The notes beneath the pieces are model-generated. The model was not told the DNA's origin. It worked only from the letters and a program-made list of their open reading frames with translations, and did no database searches. Both the position numbers and the translations under genes were made by a program. Shown piece by piece: positions 1 through 11,884 of a stretch of DNA of 64,000 nt. Origin of the DNA: Periconia sp. R9002 (Eukaryota; Ascomycota; Dothideomycetes; Pleosporales; Periconiaceae); contig JAMAHW010000098.1 in NCBI GenBank assembly GCA_023627715.1, positions 98,024 to 162,023 of the forward strand. Reading direction: 5' to 3'. The number at the start of each line of letters is the position of its first letter. Position 1 is the first letter of the stretch.

Positions 1-1658
1 CGGGCCGTTGCGCGCAAGACAAGACCCGCGGGCGGGCAGCGGGCGGACGGGCAAACCATGACATACATGACGGGACAAGATGGGATGGATTTTTTTTTTG
101 GCAAGGGTGTACATGTTGGATTTTTCCCTCTCAGCAGGATCATTGTGGGTACCTTAAGCGTCATATTTTACCGGGTTGACTTTTTATTCACATAAGCAAC
201 TTCGCCACCAACGTGCTGCGTATCTACCTACCTAGCTTACATGTAGTTACCGTTTTACTCACTTACACTCAGCTAAACGGAACGGAAACGCGAGTCGGGA
301 ATTCGAAATTTGTTTCAAAGCGAGAGAGAAAGGGAGGGAGTCTCAATGTAGTTATTGTACCGTACACCGTATACCACGTACCCCGTACGTACTATGGATA
401 TACGAGTACGAGTCTACCGTGCTTTGTTTGCCTCGTCTGCTGGCTAAGGCGGAGGGATGGCACAAGTCTGGACTTTCTCGTGTTTTTTTTTTTTCTCTTT
501 TTAATTTTTGTGGGGGTTGGATTTGTTTTTTTGGGGGGAGGAGGGGAAAGGGTTCTCGTATTTTTTGGGGGGGCAATTACTTATTATGGATAGATTGATT
601 GAGTGCATTTATGATGGATGTATTGGGAGAATTGGGCGAGCGTAGCGCGGTGCGTGCGTGCGTACGGTGTGGATGAAGTGAGGGAAAGGGGAGAAGTAAG
701 TGCGTTGCATCCATACCAAGGTGCGTGCGTGTTAAGAGAGACAAAAAAGAAAAGAAGAAAAAAAGGATTGTGTGCGTGCGTGCCGTATGACGAGCAGCAA
801 AAGCGGACGGACGGATGGAAAAGGCACGGGCGCGGGCAGTGGCATTGTTGGTTGTTGGCAGCGCAGCAGCAGCAAACAACACACGTCAAAGACAAGAGAC
901 AAGGCAAGCAGCGCAGCGCAGGCGGCTAAAAGAAAAAAAAAAAAACCGCGGCCGCCCGCCCATGTGTTGTTGTTGTTGTTGTTGTTTTGGGTGGGTGCAT
1001 ATTATGGCGCGAGCGCGGGCGGGCAGAGCGGGGCGGGGGCAAGGTAAAGGGAAGGGTTTGACAATAACTTGAAGTTTTGACCTTTGTTCTCCTTAAAACT
1101 GGGCTCGCATGGATAGCCGCTGTAATGAGGGGGGAGGGGTGGGCCACCTGGGCAGTGGGTATGGCTGCTTTTAGTGCTCACGTGCTCGAAATTCAATGTG
1201 CGTTAATTTTTTAGTCCCCGCCCAGCCCGGCCCTAGCGCCACTGCCGACAACCATCCATCCCTTCCATGGCCATCATTTGCCTTCACTCACAACACGCAC
1301 CGCATGACTAGCCGTCACCCACATACATACATATGTATGTATTGTATATACACACACAGTCCACGTACCTATGTATGTAGGTACGTACATGAATGAGGGA
1401 TTGGATATGTATTCAGAGTGATGGCATGTGTGCCAGTGCAGTAGTGCCTGTCGCCCGCTTACACCGCCCGCTGCGCAATCCCGTCCAATCACGCCATGGC
1501 TGCTACTCTGCTGTATCTGTACATTGATCCATCTCCTCCAACTGACCTCTTCGACTGACTGCGCCGCACACGGGCATCCATCCCTCATCCCTCCATTGAT
1601 CCATCCCTCCATCCATCCGTCCTTCCTCCACTTCAGACACCGCTCGTCGTTACCGCTC
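1..1658. other. Intergenic, low complexity
   Basis: No supported gene. The stretch is rich in simple sequence: T- and G-runs around 480-575, a GTT microsatellite at about 963-986, a CATC-rich tract at about 1575-1620, and a perfect 20-bp palindrome at 1323-1342. It lies downstream of the DUF2461 gene. The short frames here have skewed, repeat-driven composition and no recognisable motif. Confidence 0.6.
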
Positions 1659-4600
1659 CTACTGCCCGTTGCCGTCCTCGTCGCCGTCGTCATCGCCGTC
1701 ATCATCCTCCTCGCTCGATCCCGATGTCGTCTCGTCGGGCATGACCACGCCGTTCAAGTAGCTAATCTAGCATCCGTGTGTGTTAGTTAGCTCGCTCCGA
1801 ATCGCAAACCCTCCCTCCTTCGAGTTACCCCGTGGGAAGCCGGGCGAGCCTTCCTTCCCCCAGCCGCCGCGCTTGCGACAAGTCTTTTTCGCCTGCGCCG
1901 CCGCCAGCTGCTGCTGCTGCTGCAATCATCGGTCGACTTTGGCTAGCTGCAGCGCCCCAATCCAGGTCGGCTCAAACCATCCTTTCCATGCATGTACTCT
2001 ACTGTACACTTATTTCAAACGAGGGGAACCCTTGTCTGCCTTTGCCCGCTTCCCAAACTTCCCGTTTTTCGCTTTTTCTCTCCTTCTTTTCTCCCACACC
2101 GATCCAACCTCACAATATCAACCGTGAGGGAAGGGGAGGCGAAATCAAAGTCAAGCGAAAGGGATCGAGAGAGAAAAGAAAAGGATGGTACTCACAAACG
2201 GCACCATGCAGCTGATCAGCTGAGCAATCCGATCCAGGCCTCCTTCTCCCACCACTTCGTCGTCGCGTAGCTTAGCTCCCACCGTGAAACTTCTCAGTCG
2301 CAGCAGCTCGATGTCTTTGTGATTCGCGTCGTAACCCTAACTCAATATTGCAACCGTCAGCTTCCTTTCTGCCCAATCGCTCCCGTAGTCTTGGGATACA
2401 AGTCTTGTCACGGAACCGGGCTCCCAAGTTCCCCGTGTGCTAACCAGCGGATCATGGGTCTGGCCATGGCAACAGCCGTATCCAACAGGTGTAGCGTAGG
2501 TGGCAAGGCCCGTCGCGGGCAATCCGTCAAGGATGCTTCCCTCTGTCCCTTGCGGATGGATTGGGTTGAAGCCGCGCCTTACGCTTGCTGTCGGTCCCAT
2601 GCCCTAATGTAATGCCACTCCAATGCCAAGTCGAATTCTGGCCAGCTGATGTACTGCCGTGGTGCAGACTCGAGCAAGAACTGCAAGAAGAAAAAGTTCT
2701 CGAGGCCACGAGCGCTAGTCTGATCGTTTGGGAGCGCTGACAGCTCTTCCGCTCAATGCGACACAAACATGACGTACTTTTCTTTCAAGAATGAAGCGGG
2801 TTTTTGTGTGCCCAAGCATGACTCTCAGTAGCTTACCCCTCGCCCATTTGTGAAGTCACGAACCCATAATGATTTGGAAATAGAAAAAAAAAAAACTGGT
2901 GATGTAACTGACCTTTGGATGCTTCTTGAGCGCAGTGCTGCTGTTCATGGACTGATTCACAAAGGCCTTGACGGCCTTCTTGTCGTCGGCGGCAATCCCG
3001 CCAAAGAAGGCTTGTCGCATACCAACATCATTCAGGACCTCCTTGATCCTCCGTGGTCGGCGGTCGATGTCGCGTCTCAACGCACTCAACGCTCCCGCTT
3101 CCGGCTGCCACAGTCCTCCGCCTGCCATACGTCAGTCGAGTCTATTCTGTGAGGCGGTGGCCACATTTGCGTGGTTTGTGGAGGGGCAGAAGCTGCTGGA
3201 GGCATATTTGGGCATGGAGATACAAGTACAGTCTTGACCAACCCATCACTCAAAGACATTCGAGGCGGTGAGGTGGGGCTGAATGACATAGACACTCCGC
3301 GTACGACGCTCAGAACCGTTGATGTTCGAAAGCAACGAGCATGGCTTTGATTACGGGTCATACGCAGATGACACGTTTCCATCGTGCTCCCACCAAGCCG
3401 TCGTCGATTCATCATGTATGAGGGTATAAACCGTCTCCATGCCGTAGCATTCATTCAAGTCTGCCCTTCGCAGCCAACCAACAAGAAATGAGAAAGCAAA
3501 ACGTACCAACGAAGCTCCCACCCCTAGGCTCAATCTGCACGTAGTAGGCTGCATACGGGCCCTTCTTGCCTGTGCTGTTTGTTCAGACATTAGCAACGGG
3601 GTGACTGACTATAAGGATGTGTGGAGTCTGAAGGTTGGTAGGATAAGACAACAGTGGTTCATATCAATCCTCTCAACACCCCATCCATCTATCATCGGGA
3701 TTAACGTACCGGCTCCATGCTGCTGAGAAGTGTGTCTATAGCATCGTTAGATTGGACGATATCTTGGGACTGACCACTTAATCACGATAGGATAGGAAGT
3801 GTTTGCTTGGAAGGTAGGTAGGTACTCAAACCCGTTGTATGTATGGAAAATTTACGTACCTTGTACGGCGTTTGGTCTTTTGAGAAACGCACATCTGTTT
3901 CGTCACAACGTCAGAACTCTTTTTCCATATACCTACCCGCAAGCCATGTGCATGACGCGGGTCTTTTTTGGGTTTTTGGGTTTACCTCGATAGATGCGGA
4001 AGATCTAAAGTCGTCGTCAGTCAGTCTGCATGCCCAAACAAAAATAAAATCACACAATCCCTAGCACCCTTTCCCTTCTTCTTGTTGTCGTTTTTTTCAG
4101 TCTGACTTACAATATCCTTAACCGGCAACTCCGGCACCGTCCCATCCAGCTCCGTAACCCTCTCCGTCAGCTTCTCCAGAAATGAGGTGAAATCTTGTAG
4201 GGAGGTGCGGTAGTCTGCGTCGTGGGCTGTTTTACCATCACAAGAGTATTTGTTATCAGCATTTGGTTCGTTCGTTCATTCATTCTCACCGCTTACACCT
4301 GAAGAAAGAGAGGAAAAGAAACTTACCTTTCAACCACGCCCTCTCATTCCTCGCCTTCAGATCCCGCAGAAACGCCATCGTGTTCGGGTGGATCGTCTCA
4401 TCCGTGTACGGCGTGTCGCCTGGTGAGCGGGCGCGGGGTTTCTTGATGATGACTGTGGTCCCCAGGTCGAGGGGGGCGTTGTCGCGCCATAGTTCTTTTT
4501 CTTGGTCGTTGCTTTTCTTTCCTTTAGATGTCTTTTGAAGTGCTGCTGGTTTCTTTGCGTGGTGGGTACGTCGTTTTCCTGCTTTCTCGTTGGAGATGTC

Positions 4601-4957
4601 AGATGCGGATGGGCTTTCTTCTTCATCGTCGTCGTCGTCCTCCTCTTCTTCATCATCGACATCTCCGTTTTCCTCGAAATCTGACTCTTCCTCTTCATCT
4701 TCCTCATCCTGTTGTTTCTTCGTCTTGCTTACTTTACTACCCCCTGCCTTCTTCCGAAAGTACTTCGACGTCGTGCCATCATCATCACCTTCTTCCTCTT
4801 CTTCAGAATCATCATCCGGCTCAGCATACGACTTTCGAGTCGTTTTTGCTCTTTTGGAGTGGCGTCGCGTAGGGTCTTCCTGCTGCGATTGTTGCTGGTG
4901 AGGTTGTAAAGGGGAGGAGGGAGCGCGTTTTCTGGTGGCTCCTCGTCGTGGTGGCAT
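1659..4957 (-). CDS. DUF2461 family protein, nine exons
   Basis: This gene encodes a 450-residue protein of the DUF2461 (TIGR02453) family, whose biochemical role is unknown. Exons on the minus strand are 4957-4327, 4226-4111, 4004-3986, 3894-3860, 3735-3710, 3574-3507, 3121-2913, 2336-2196 and 1766-1659; all phases agree and the total is 1353 nt. Residues 1 to about 170 are basic and acidic low complexity, as in a nuclear protein. The family domain begins with FLRDLKARNERAWLKG and continues with HDADYRTSL, IFRIYR, VRFSKDQTPYK, HFSAAWSR, KGPYAAYYVQIEP, GGGLWQPE, LRRDIDRRP, DIELLRLRSFTVG and YLNGVVMPDE. The tail is acidic. Exons of 19, 26 and 35 nt and introns of 385, 576 and 429 nt are unusual for a fungus. 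The gene is divergent from TYW3. The family call is firm; two of the splice sites could be off by a few bases. Confidence 0.88.
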
Positions 4958-5487
4958 TTTCCCTTTTTTTTGTTCCTCGGCTGTTTAGGAACAGTGTGGG
5001 TTTTTTTTATTATTATTGATGATGCAGACTATGATGATATTTTTTGATTAGACACGCGCGTGTGTTGTCTAGATGCCAGACTCGTTATCTTTTGTTTTGT
5101 CTGCCTGCATCGATGTCGCGCGCGCACGTGGGCACGGGCCAATGACGTTTCGTCGGCGATCGGAGGTTGGCTACCTAGCTAAGGCTAGAACCCTTTTTTT
5201 TCCCCTTCGCGGAGTGTTGGGCGGAGCGGGAGGGGGAGAAGGAAAGATTGCATAAATGCACAACACCAACAACCTTGGAACACATTAACAAAACGCGTGT
5301 TCCTGGCGCGGTCCGTTCCGTCCTATTACCAGAACCTCCGCTGGGCCGTATCCGGATGTTCGGTAACGACAACGGGTATCTAAAACGGGATCGGAAAGAT
5401 CGAGATTGAGTTTTTTTTGGACACGTGCGGGGGGAGGATTGACAATCTTTTTATTTCATTTCATTTTATTTTTAGCTATACAAGAAT
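4958..5487. promoter_or_regulatory. Shared divergent promoter region
   Basis: This 530-bp spacer separates the starts of the minus-strand DUF2461 gene and the plus-strand TYW3 gene, so it must hold both promoters. Two CACGTG hexamers (about 5126 and 5422), the core recognised by bHLH factors, are visible along with T-runs. No TATA box was seen. Regulatory meaning is inferred. Confidence 0.45.
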
Positions 5488-6503
5488 ATGGCGACGAGCA
5501 GGTTCCAAACCCGCAAGCAAAAAATTCTGGAGCAGTTGGGCGTTCCGGATACCGATTATCACGATCTGTCCCCCAAAGGATCCGTCGATGAGCCGATTCG
5601 CGGTTTGATTCGCGATATCAACAGCGTCGAGGGTTTGGCCACCACCAGTAGCTGTTCGGGGAGAATCAGTGTGTTTCTGGAAGGGCGGAGGGCAGATGCG
5701 GGTGTCGTTGAGCAGCCCCAGGAAACCACTGTTGCTGGACCGGGCGGCAAGGGAGGGGGTGGCTCCTGGCTCTTCATCTCTCACGACCCTGTGCACATAC
5801 CTGAAATGGAAGGGGTTGATCAGTTCATGTCGAAGTTCAAATTAAACCCGAGGGATCCTATGGATAGCACTGCTACGCCTACTGTCTCGCCGCGGTATAT
5901 ACATATCAAATTCGAACCAATGGTGAGAATCCACCCCCACAACTCCGTTTTAAATAAAATCTGCTAACACAGCACGCGCACAAAAAGATCCTCCACATCT
6001 TAACAGCCACCCTACAAGATTCCCAACGCGTCCTCACGGCAGCCCTCAGCGCCGGGTTCCGCGAAAGCGGCGCCGTCAGCCTCACCCCATCCAAGTCGGG
6101 CGAGGTGAATCCTATAGTAGCCGTACGATCCATGGGCTACTCCTTCGATGCCATCATTGGGTATCAGAAAGCAGACACGGGCGAGAATGTCGCGATGGTA
6201 GATGAGGCGTATCTGCGTACGATGGTCGCCGTCGCCAATGAGCGGTTCAACGTTAATCAAGAGCGGATTGGTCGGTTTCGGACGTCGCTTCTTGAGCAGT
6301 ACGGGAGCTCTTCGAAGACGAATCACGCAGATGATAAGACGGAGTGGGAGGATGCGGAAACGAGGAAGAGGCGGAAAAGGGAGGAGGGTTTAGCAAGACA
6401 GAGAGCGTTGAAGGAGGAGAACGAGGGGAGTGGTATGAGGAGTAGTACGCAAGAGAGCGAGCCTAGCGAAATATTTGACCCCGAGAATGGAATATCGTCA
6501 TGA
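5488..6503 (+). CDS. TYW3: tRNA wybutosine-synthesizing protein 3 (TYW3-like)
   Basis: The product is 321 residues. TYW3 performs an S-adenosylmethionine-dependent N4 methylation during wybutosine formation at position 37 of tRNA-Phe. Exons are 5488-5922 and 5973-6503, with a 50-nt GT-AG intron in phase 0. Seen in the sequence: an N-terminal DEPIRGLIRDIN segment, the family hallmark SSCSGR at residues 54-59, then SWLFISHDP, YIHIKFEPM joined across the intron to HAHKKIL, and a mid-domain AGFRESGAVS motif. A family ending IVAVRS is followed by a charged C-terminal extension of about 60 residues rich in Arg, Lys and Glu. The start is the first ATG of the frame and lies before the conserved helix. 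The protein is single-domain, unlike fused plant versions. Confidence 0.9.
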
Positions 6504-7154
6504 AGATGCTTTGATGATACCTGCTAGTTCACGTGCGCTCCTCGTATTTATATATCTGCGTGTACGTCCCGGCCCAGGGGGTCCGTGTTTGTAGTTTTCT
6601 ATCTTATGTGTCTATGTCGATACCCCAATTGATTCAATTGTCATGCAATGATAGTATTTATTATTGATGCCTTCTCGCGTCGGAATCGACACCCAAGATC
6701 CAAAAAAATAAACGTGATGTATCTCGCAGAGTTATCGTAATGGATTACTCGCCGTATCAACAAAAGCAACAAAACACAAGGACGTCCTCGGTTGGGACGT
6801 ACACACAGGTCCCACAAGGTCTATAATTTTATGAGTCACCATGAGTCTATCCTCGTATATATGTCTCCGAGTCTCTGTATTTGTGGCAGAACAAGGCCCA
6901 CATAGGAAGTGTAGCTAGCATTCGACCAATCGGAAGCCTCATACAATGTAGACGAATGTCTCCGCGCGCGGCGACATCCCACCACCACCTAGGTACCATT
7001 CTTCGATCGCCAGAACAGGACATATAAATCTGTACACTCCAATGCAGTAGGATACACACATTCCACAAGCACAGCTTTTTCAATCCTTCACCGTCCAGCT
7101 CCTCTAAACCACAATTCTCATCGGCGCTTACCAAATCCTTACCTACCAACCACT
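6504..7154. other. Intergenic, 3' region of TYW3 and promoter of next gene
   Basis: No gene is supported. The first 200 bp are AT-rich, with AATAAA-like hexamers (about 6704-6712) suitable as a poly(A) signal for TYW3. The rest precedes the methyltransferase start. The 100-residue frame on the minus strand here shows no family features. Confidence 0.5.
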
Positions 7155-8342
7155 ATGTCTACCCTCAAAGAAGCGAACCGCGAGTACTTCGAGTAAGCGC
7201 ACACCACAGACACAACCAATCTCCCTATCCTATCTTTCAATTAAATGAATAGCAATAGAATGATTGGATTCTAACATATCCATCAGCTCCTTGTCGGACT
7301 TCTATGACAGCAAACCCTTCTTCGCCAAAGTCAACGAGCAAGTCACAAATCATCTGCGCGCGAATCTCGAATGGGTCGGAGTCCCCTTCGTCAACACTGG
7401 CTCCGGTTCCAACGACAATGGATCGGTGCGATTGTTGGATTATGCGTGTGGGACTGGATTCTTGTCTCGTGTATGTGGCCTCAATCTCGTTTTTGTTCTG
7501 CACTGGGTGCTTTTTCGAACATCACATCTGACTTGATATGACCATAGGTCTTTGGGCCCTATGTTACCGTGACGCGTGGGATAGATGGTAAGTTTGTCAG
7601 TTCCATTAAAAAACACAAACCGACTGACCAACCCCTCCCAGTTTCCCCAGGAATGGTTCAAACGTACAACACGCGCGCTTCCTCGGCCTCCCTTCCCCCC
7701 TCCACAATCCACGCAGTTGAAGGTGACCTCCTTGACAAAAGCGATCCAAATCCTGCCCACCTCTCGACGCCGGAATGGACAAATTTCGACCTCGTAACCA
7801 CGGGCTTCGCGTTCCACCACTTCGAGGACGTCGTGTATGCTGCGCGGCGTCTCAAGGAGCGCCTACGACCGGGAGGCGTGCTGCTAATCAGCGATTTCCT
7901 AGAGGGTGGGGACCTCAAGGCCGACGAGAATGGAGATCCCATTGAAGGGACGGAGGGTTCGCATGCTCATGTTCATCATCACGGTCACGGCCACGGTCAC
8001 GGTCATGACCATAGCCATGGCCATGGCCATCACCACCACCACAATTGCAAGCACGATAAAGACGACAAGGAAGAAAAACTCCAGACCAACGACAACAACG
8101 GTAACGACGGTGAATTCACAGACAAGATGCGCGAGCAGATGGTTGCCTCGGTCGTCACGCCGCACTTCACGATTGAACACGTGCGCCGCTTCTTCGAGGA
8201 CGCCGGGTTTGAAGACGTAGACGTCACCACGATGAAGGATAGGGTGTATATGGAATTTGGCGGGTTGAAGCTGTGGCGGACGGTGCTGTTTGCCAGGGGG
8301 CGGAGGCCATTGGAAGAAGCCCAAAACAAGTCCGAGTTGTGA
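7155..8342 (+). CDS. Class I SAM methyltransferase with histidine-rich insert
   Basis: A 320-residue protein built from exons 7155-7192, 7287-7470, 7548-7587 and 7642-8342, with phases consistent throughout. The Rossmann methyltransferase signature DYACGTG (motif I) lies at residues 64-70. Motif II-like VEGDLLD, FDLVTTGFAFHHF and the LRPGGVLLISDF strand follow, as in UbiE/Methyltransf_11 proteins. Residues 195-225 are an insert of HxH repeats with 18 histidines in 31 residues, followed by an acidic, Asn-rich linker. A helical segment (FTIEHVRRFFEDAGF) and the C-terminal beta strands then complete the fold. The substrate is not predictable. The insert could bind divalent metal or be a repeat expansion. 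No signal peptide is visible, so the protein is probably cytosolic. Confidence 0.85.
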
Positions 8343-8991
8343 AAATCACCTACAGTTAGATTTAATGTCAACACTTGGTGAAATCTGATATTAATATCCA
8401 TCGTTGGAGTATAGTCTTGACTAGTCGCAGGATTCGTTTGTGCCACTCCGCGTGTTCTCTCCTATATCTAGGTGTTCCTCTTATTTACTTGCTCATGCCA
8501 TCGGCAGATGCATGGAACAAGATGAACTTGCTATTTAAAGGAGAATTTTTAATCGTGAAGGCAGGATTTACACCATAAGAATCCGACATTCAGCGCAGCG
8601 ACTGGACGCGAATTTAGCCAAAAGCTCTATATGCAAACCCCGTACATAGTTTACTCCGCGATCTACTGTAAATCACGCCGGACCCCCCAGCCACTATATC
8701 TTCGGATGAAGACACGACTCTATAAAATTTTATCCCCGGATTATATAGGGAGGGGATTCGCTTATTGCTAGAACTGTATTCTTCCGCGAATCGATCCAAC
8801 GACGCTTTTTAAACGTAACGCGGGGAAAATGCATTTGCAATAATATGGAACCAGGGGGTTATTCTCCGCACTATAATCCCAGAAAATTATAAATAAAGAC
8901 ATCATTGGTCGCAAAAATAACCAGGTTGTAGAAATTACACGTTCTTTTTTGATTGTTGTTGTTGCGAGAGAAAGTACGGCACTACGCAGTC
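8343..8991. other. Intergenic with promoter of the GH95 gene
   Basis: AT-rich spacer with no supported gene. It contains the methyltransferase 3' end and, near its right side, a TATA-like element listed separately. Confidence 0.5.
8888..8895 (+). promoter_or_regulatory. TATA-like box of the GH95 gene
   Basis: TATAAATA lies about 100 bp before the GH95 ATG at 8992, a usual distance for a fungal TATA promoter. It also supports that ATG over any upstream start. Confidence 0.45.
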
Positions 8992-11884
8992 ATGATTCGC
9001 ACACTTGCTCTCGGACTACTCGTCTGCGTTCCTGAGTTGACGCTTGCGCAGTGGGATGCGTCGCGTTTCGCGTGGTACAGCAGCGACGCTGGCACTGACT
9101 TCGCGTCTACCGTACCAATTGGCAACGGGAGGCTCGGTGCTGCCATCTACGGAACGGGAGATGAGAAGATCTCGCTGAATGAAAATTCCATCTGGAGCGG
9201 ACCGTGGCAGGACCGTGCGAATCGCAACTCCAAAAATGCGTTGAATGATATTCGGTCTAAGCTCATGAGCGGCGATATTACGGGTGCTGGACAGTCGGTG
9301 CTGCAGAACAGTATGTTCGCTTGCTGAAATGCGCTTTCGTGGGATATCGTTGATTGACAGGATAATAGTGGCTGGAAACCCCAACTCACCGCGGCAGTAC
9401 AATCCACTTGGTGACATGACCATTGCAGTCGGACATACCAGCGGGAGGAACAACTATCTTCGCTACCTTGATACGTACCAGGGAACAGCTTTCGTGACTT
9501 ACAATTACAACAGTGTCAATTATACGTGAGTGGTTTCATATCTCTTCCAAGCCGGGTATGGCATGGCTAACGATCGCGATACAACTGTGAAGTCGGGAGT
9601 ACGTTGCAAGCTTTCCACACGGAGTGATTGCCATCCGATATACTGCCAGCAAGGCATCACAGCTCAATCTCAAAGTGTCATTATCACGCAGCAAGCAGGC
9701 TACTTCTCAAACGGCATCCACCTCCGGCGGTGTGAACGCTGTCAAGTTGAATGGGAACAGTGGCCAATCTCAAAGTGCGATAACGTTTTCGTCAGAAGCG
9801 CGCGTGGTCAATGATGGAGGTAACTATTCTCGCGAATACCAGATAAGAGGATTGTGTTAAGAAACGAAAACCAGGAAGTATCACCTCCGACGGAAAATCC
9901 ATCTCCGTGAGCGGCGCAACAACCGTCGACATCTTCTTCGACGCGCAAACATCATATCGATACTCCAGCCAGAGCGCCTGGGAGTCCGCCATGACAAACA
10001 ACCTCAACAAAGCCGTCAGCGATGGATACCCCGCTGTCCGTGCCGCTGCAATCGCAGACAACACAAAGTTGACTGGCAGAGTCAATCTCAATCTAGGCTC
10101 CTCAGGTTCTGCCGGCACCTCCGATACGAAAACTCGACTCTCCAACTACAAGAACAACCCAAACGCAGATCCTCAGCTAGCAACCCTGATGTTTAACTTT
10201 GGCAGACACTCCCTAGTAGCTTCTTCACGGAACACGGGGGACCTGTCGTTACCCGCTAATCTTCAGGGGCTTTGGAATAAGGACTTTTCTCCCTCGTGGG
10301 GCAGGTATGTTCTCTCCCCGCTTCAGCATATACCCAGAACTATTTTTGGGCTAACTGATAATTACGTACAGTAAATACACTGTATGCTGTTTTTCCTCTG
10401 GTTTGAATGAATTGGGGATTTGAAGGACTGACTACGAAGCAGATCAATATCAACACAGAGATGAACTATTGGCCGGCGGAGGTTACGAATCTGGCGGAGA
10501 CGCATAAACCGCTTTTCGATTTGATCAAAGTGGCGAAAGCTCGTGGACAGGCGATGGCGGATGTTATGTATGGATGTAATAACGGGGGTTTTGTGTTGCA
10601 TCGTACGTACTTTTCGTCTGCATACGCTGCAGTTGAAAACCCTGACGATCTACTGAGATGTACCTGTTGAACGTTACTGACTTTGAACCTGCATTAGATA
10701 ACATCGATCTCTGGGGTGATGCGGCGCCGGTAGACTGTAAGAGCCTTTTCCTCTTCGATACTCTTCATGTTTACTACGCTCTCTGATAGCATTTACCGTA
10801 TGATCTGGCGTACCGACACCTGAGGCTGACCAAAAACGTAGATGGCACACCTTACACAATGTGGCCGATGGGAAGTGCATGGCTTTCCTTCCACCTGATG
10901 GAGCACTATCGCTACTCCGGCGACACAACCTTCCTCAAAAATGAAGCATGGCCAGTCCTTCAAAGCGCGGCCCAGTTCTATTTCTGCTACATGTTCGACT
11001 GGAACAATTACAAGACCACCGGCCCAACCTTGTCCCCAGAAAACCCTTTCGTCGTCCCCGGAGACATGAAAACTGCAGGGCGAAGCGAAGGAGTAGACAT
11101 CAGCGTTCAAATGGACAATTCGCTGCTCACTGAGTTATTCACGGCCGTTATACAAACATGCCGGATTCTCGGTCTAACCACATCTGACTGCAGCAACGCC
11201 CAGAGCTACCTTTCCAAGCTCCGGCCCCCATCCATTGGATCTTACGGACAGATCCTGGAGTGGAGAAGAGAGTATGGCGAAGGCGAGCCGGGTCATCGAC
11301 ACATGTCTGCGATCTGGGGACTCTTTCCCGGATCGCACTTCGCACCGCTCAATTCTTCCACTTATGCTGCCGCATCCAAGAAGCTAGTCGATCATCGCAT
11401 GCAGTACGGCTCCGGAAGCACCGGCTGGAGCCGAACGTGGGTTATGAACCTGTACGCCCGCCTGTTCGACGGGGATGCTGTCTGGACCAGCGCCGTTGCG
11501 TTTCTGCAAAAGTATCCGTCGCCGAATCTCTGGAACACTGACAGCGGGCCCGGCTCTGCATTCCAGATTGATGGCAATTTTGGTTTTACGTCGGCGGTCG
11601 CGGAGATGCTGCTGCAGAGTCACAACGTGGTTCACCTTCTACCGGCGTTGCCGTCCGCTGTCAAGGAGGGATCGGTGTCTGGGTTGGTCGCGCGAGGAGG
11701 GTTTGTGGTGGATATGAGATGGTCGAAAGGTTTGTTGACAGGCGCTACAGTTTTGTCAAGGAATGGAGGCCCCCTCGCTCTCCGAGTCGCTGGAGGAAGC
11801 CAATTTCAGGTCAACGGCGTAAGCTACACTGCGCCGCTCTCGACTACTGCGGGCCAAGCCTACAACATTACGCTCAGTGCGTAA
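8992..11884 (+). CDS. Secreted GH95 alpha-L-fucosidase
   Basis: A 794-residue glycoside hydrolase family 95 protein; GH95 enzymes remove alpha-1,2-linked L-fucose (xyloglucan and related glycans) and include some galactosidases. Exons are 8992-9310, 9369-9525, 9593-9819, 9875-10304, 10372-10381, 10443-10602, 10698-10736 and 10842-11884. Residues 1-19 are a signal peptide ending before QWDASRF. The N-terminal beta domain carries PIGNGRLGA and LNENSIWSG. The (alpha/alpha)6 catalytic region carries [14 protein letters not shown], giving Asn383 and Asn385 for the paired catalytic asparagines. Glu587 in ILEW is the likely acid, and Asp691 in QIDGNFG follows. Exon 5 is only 10 nt, and without it the catalytic motif cannot be joined in frame. 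Length is typical for the family. The exact sugar specificity cannot be read from sequence. Confidence 0.92.

Noticed and set aside
9284..9814. Apparent frame breaks in the GH95 gene
   Set aside because: Explained by three short introns with good GT-AG sites that restore the family motifs.
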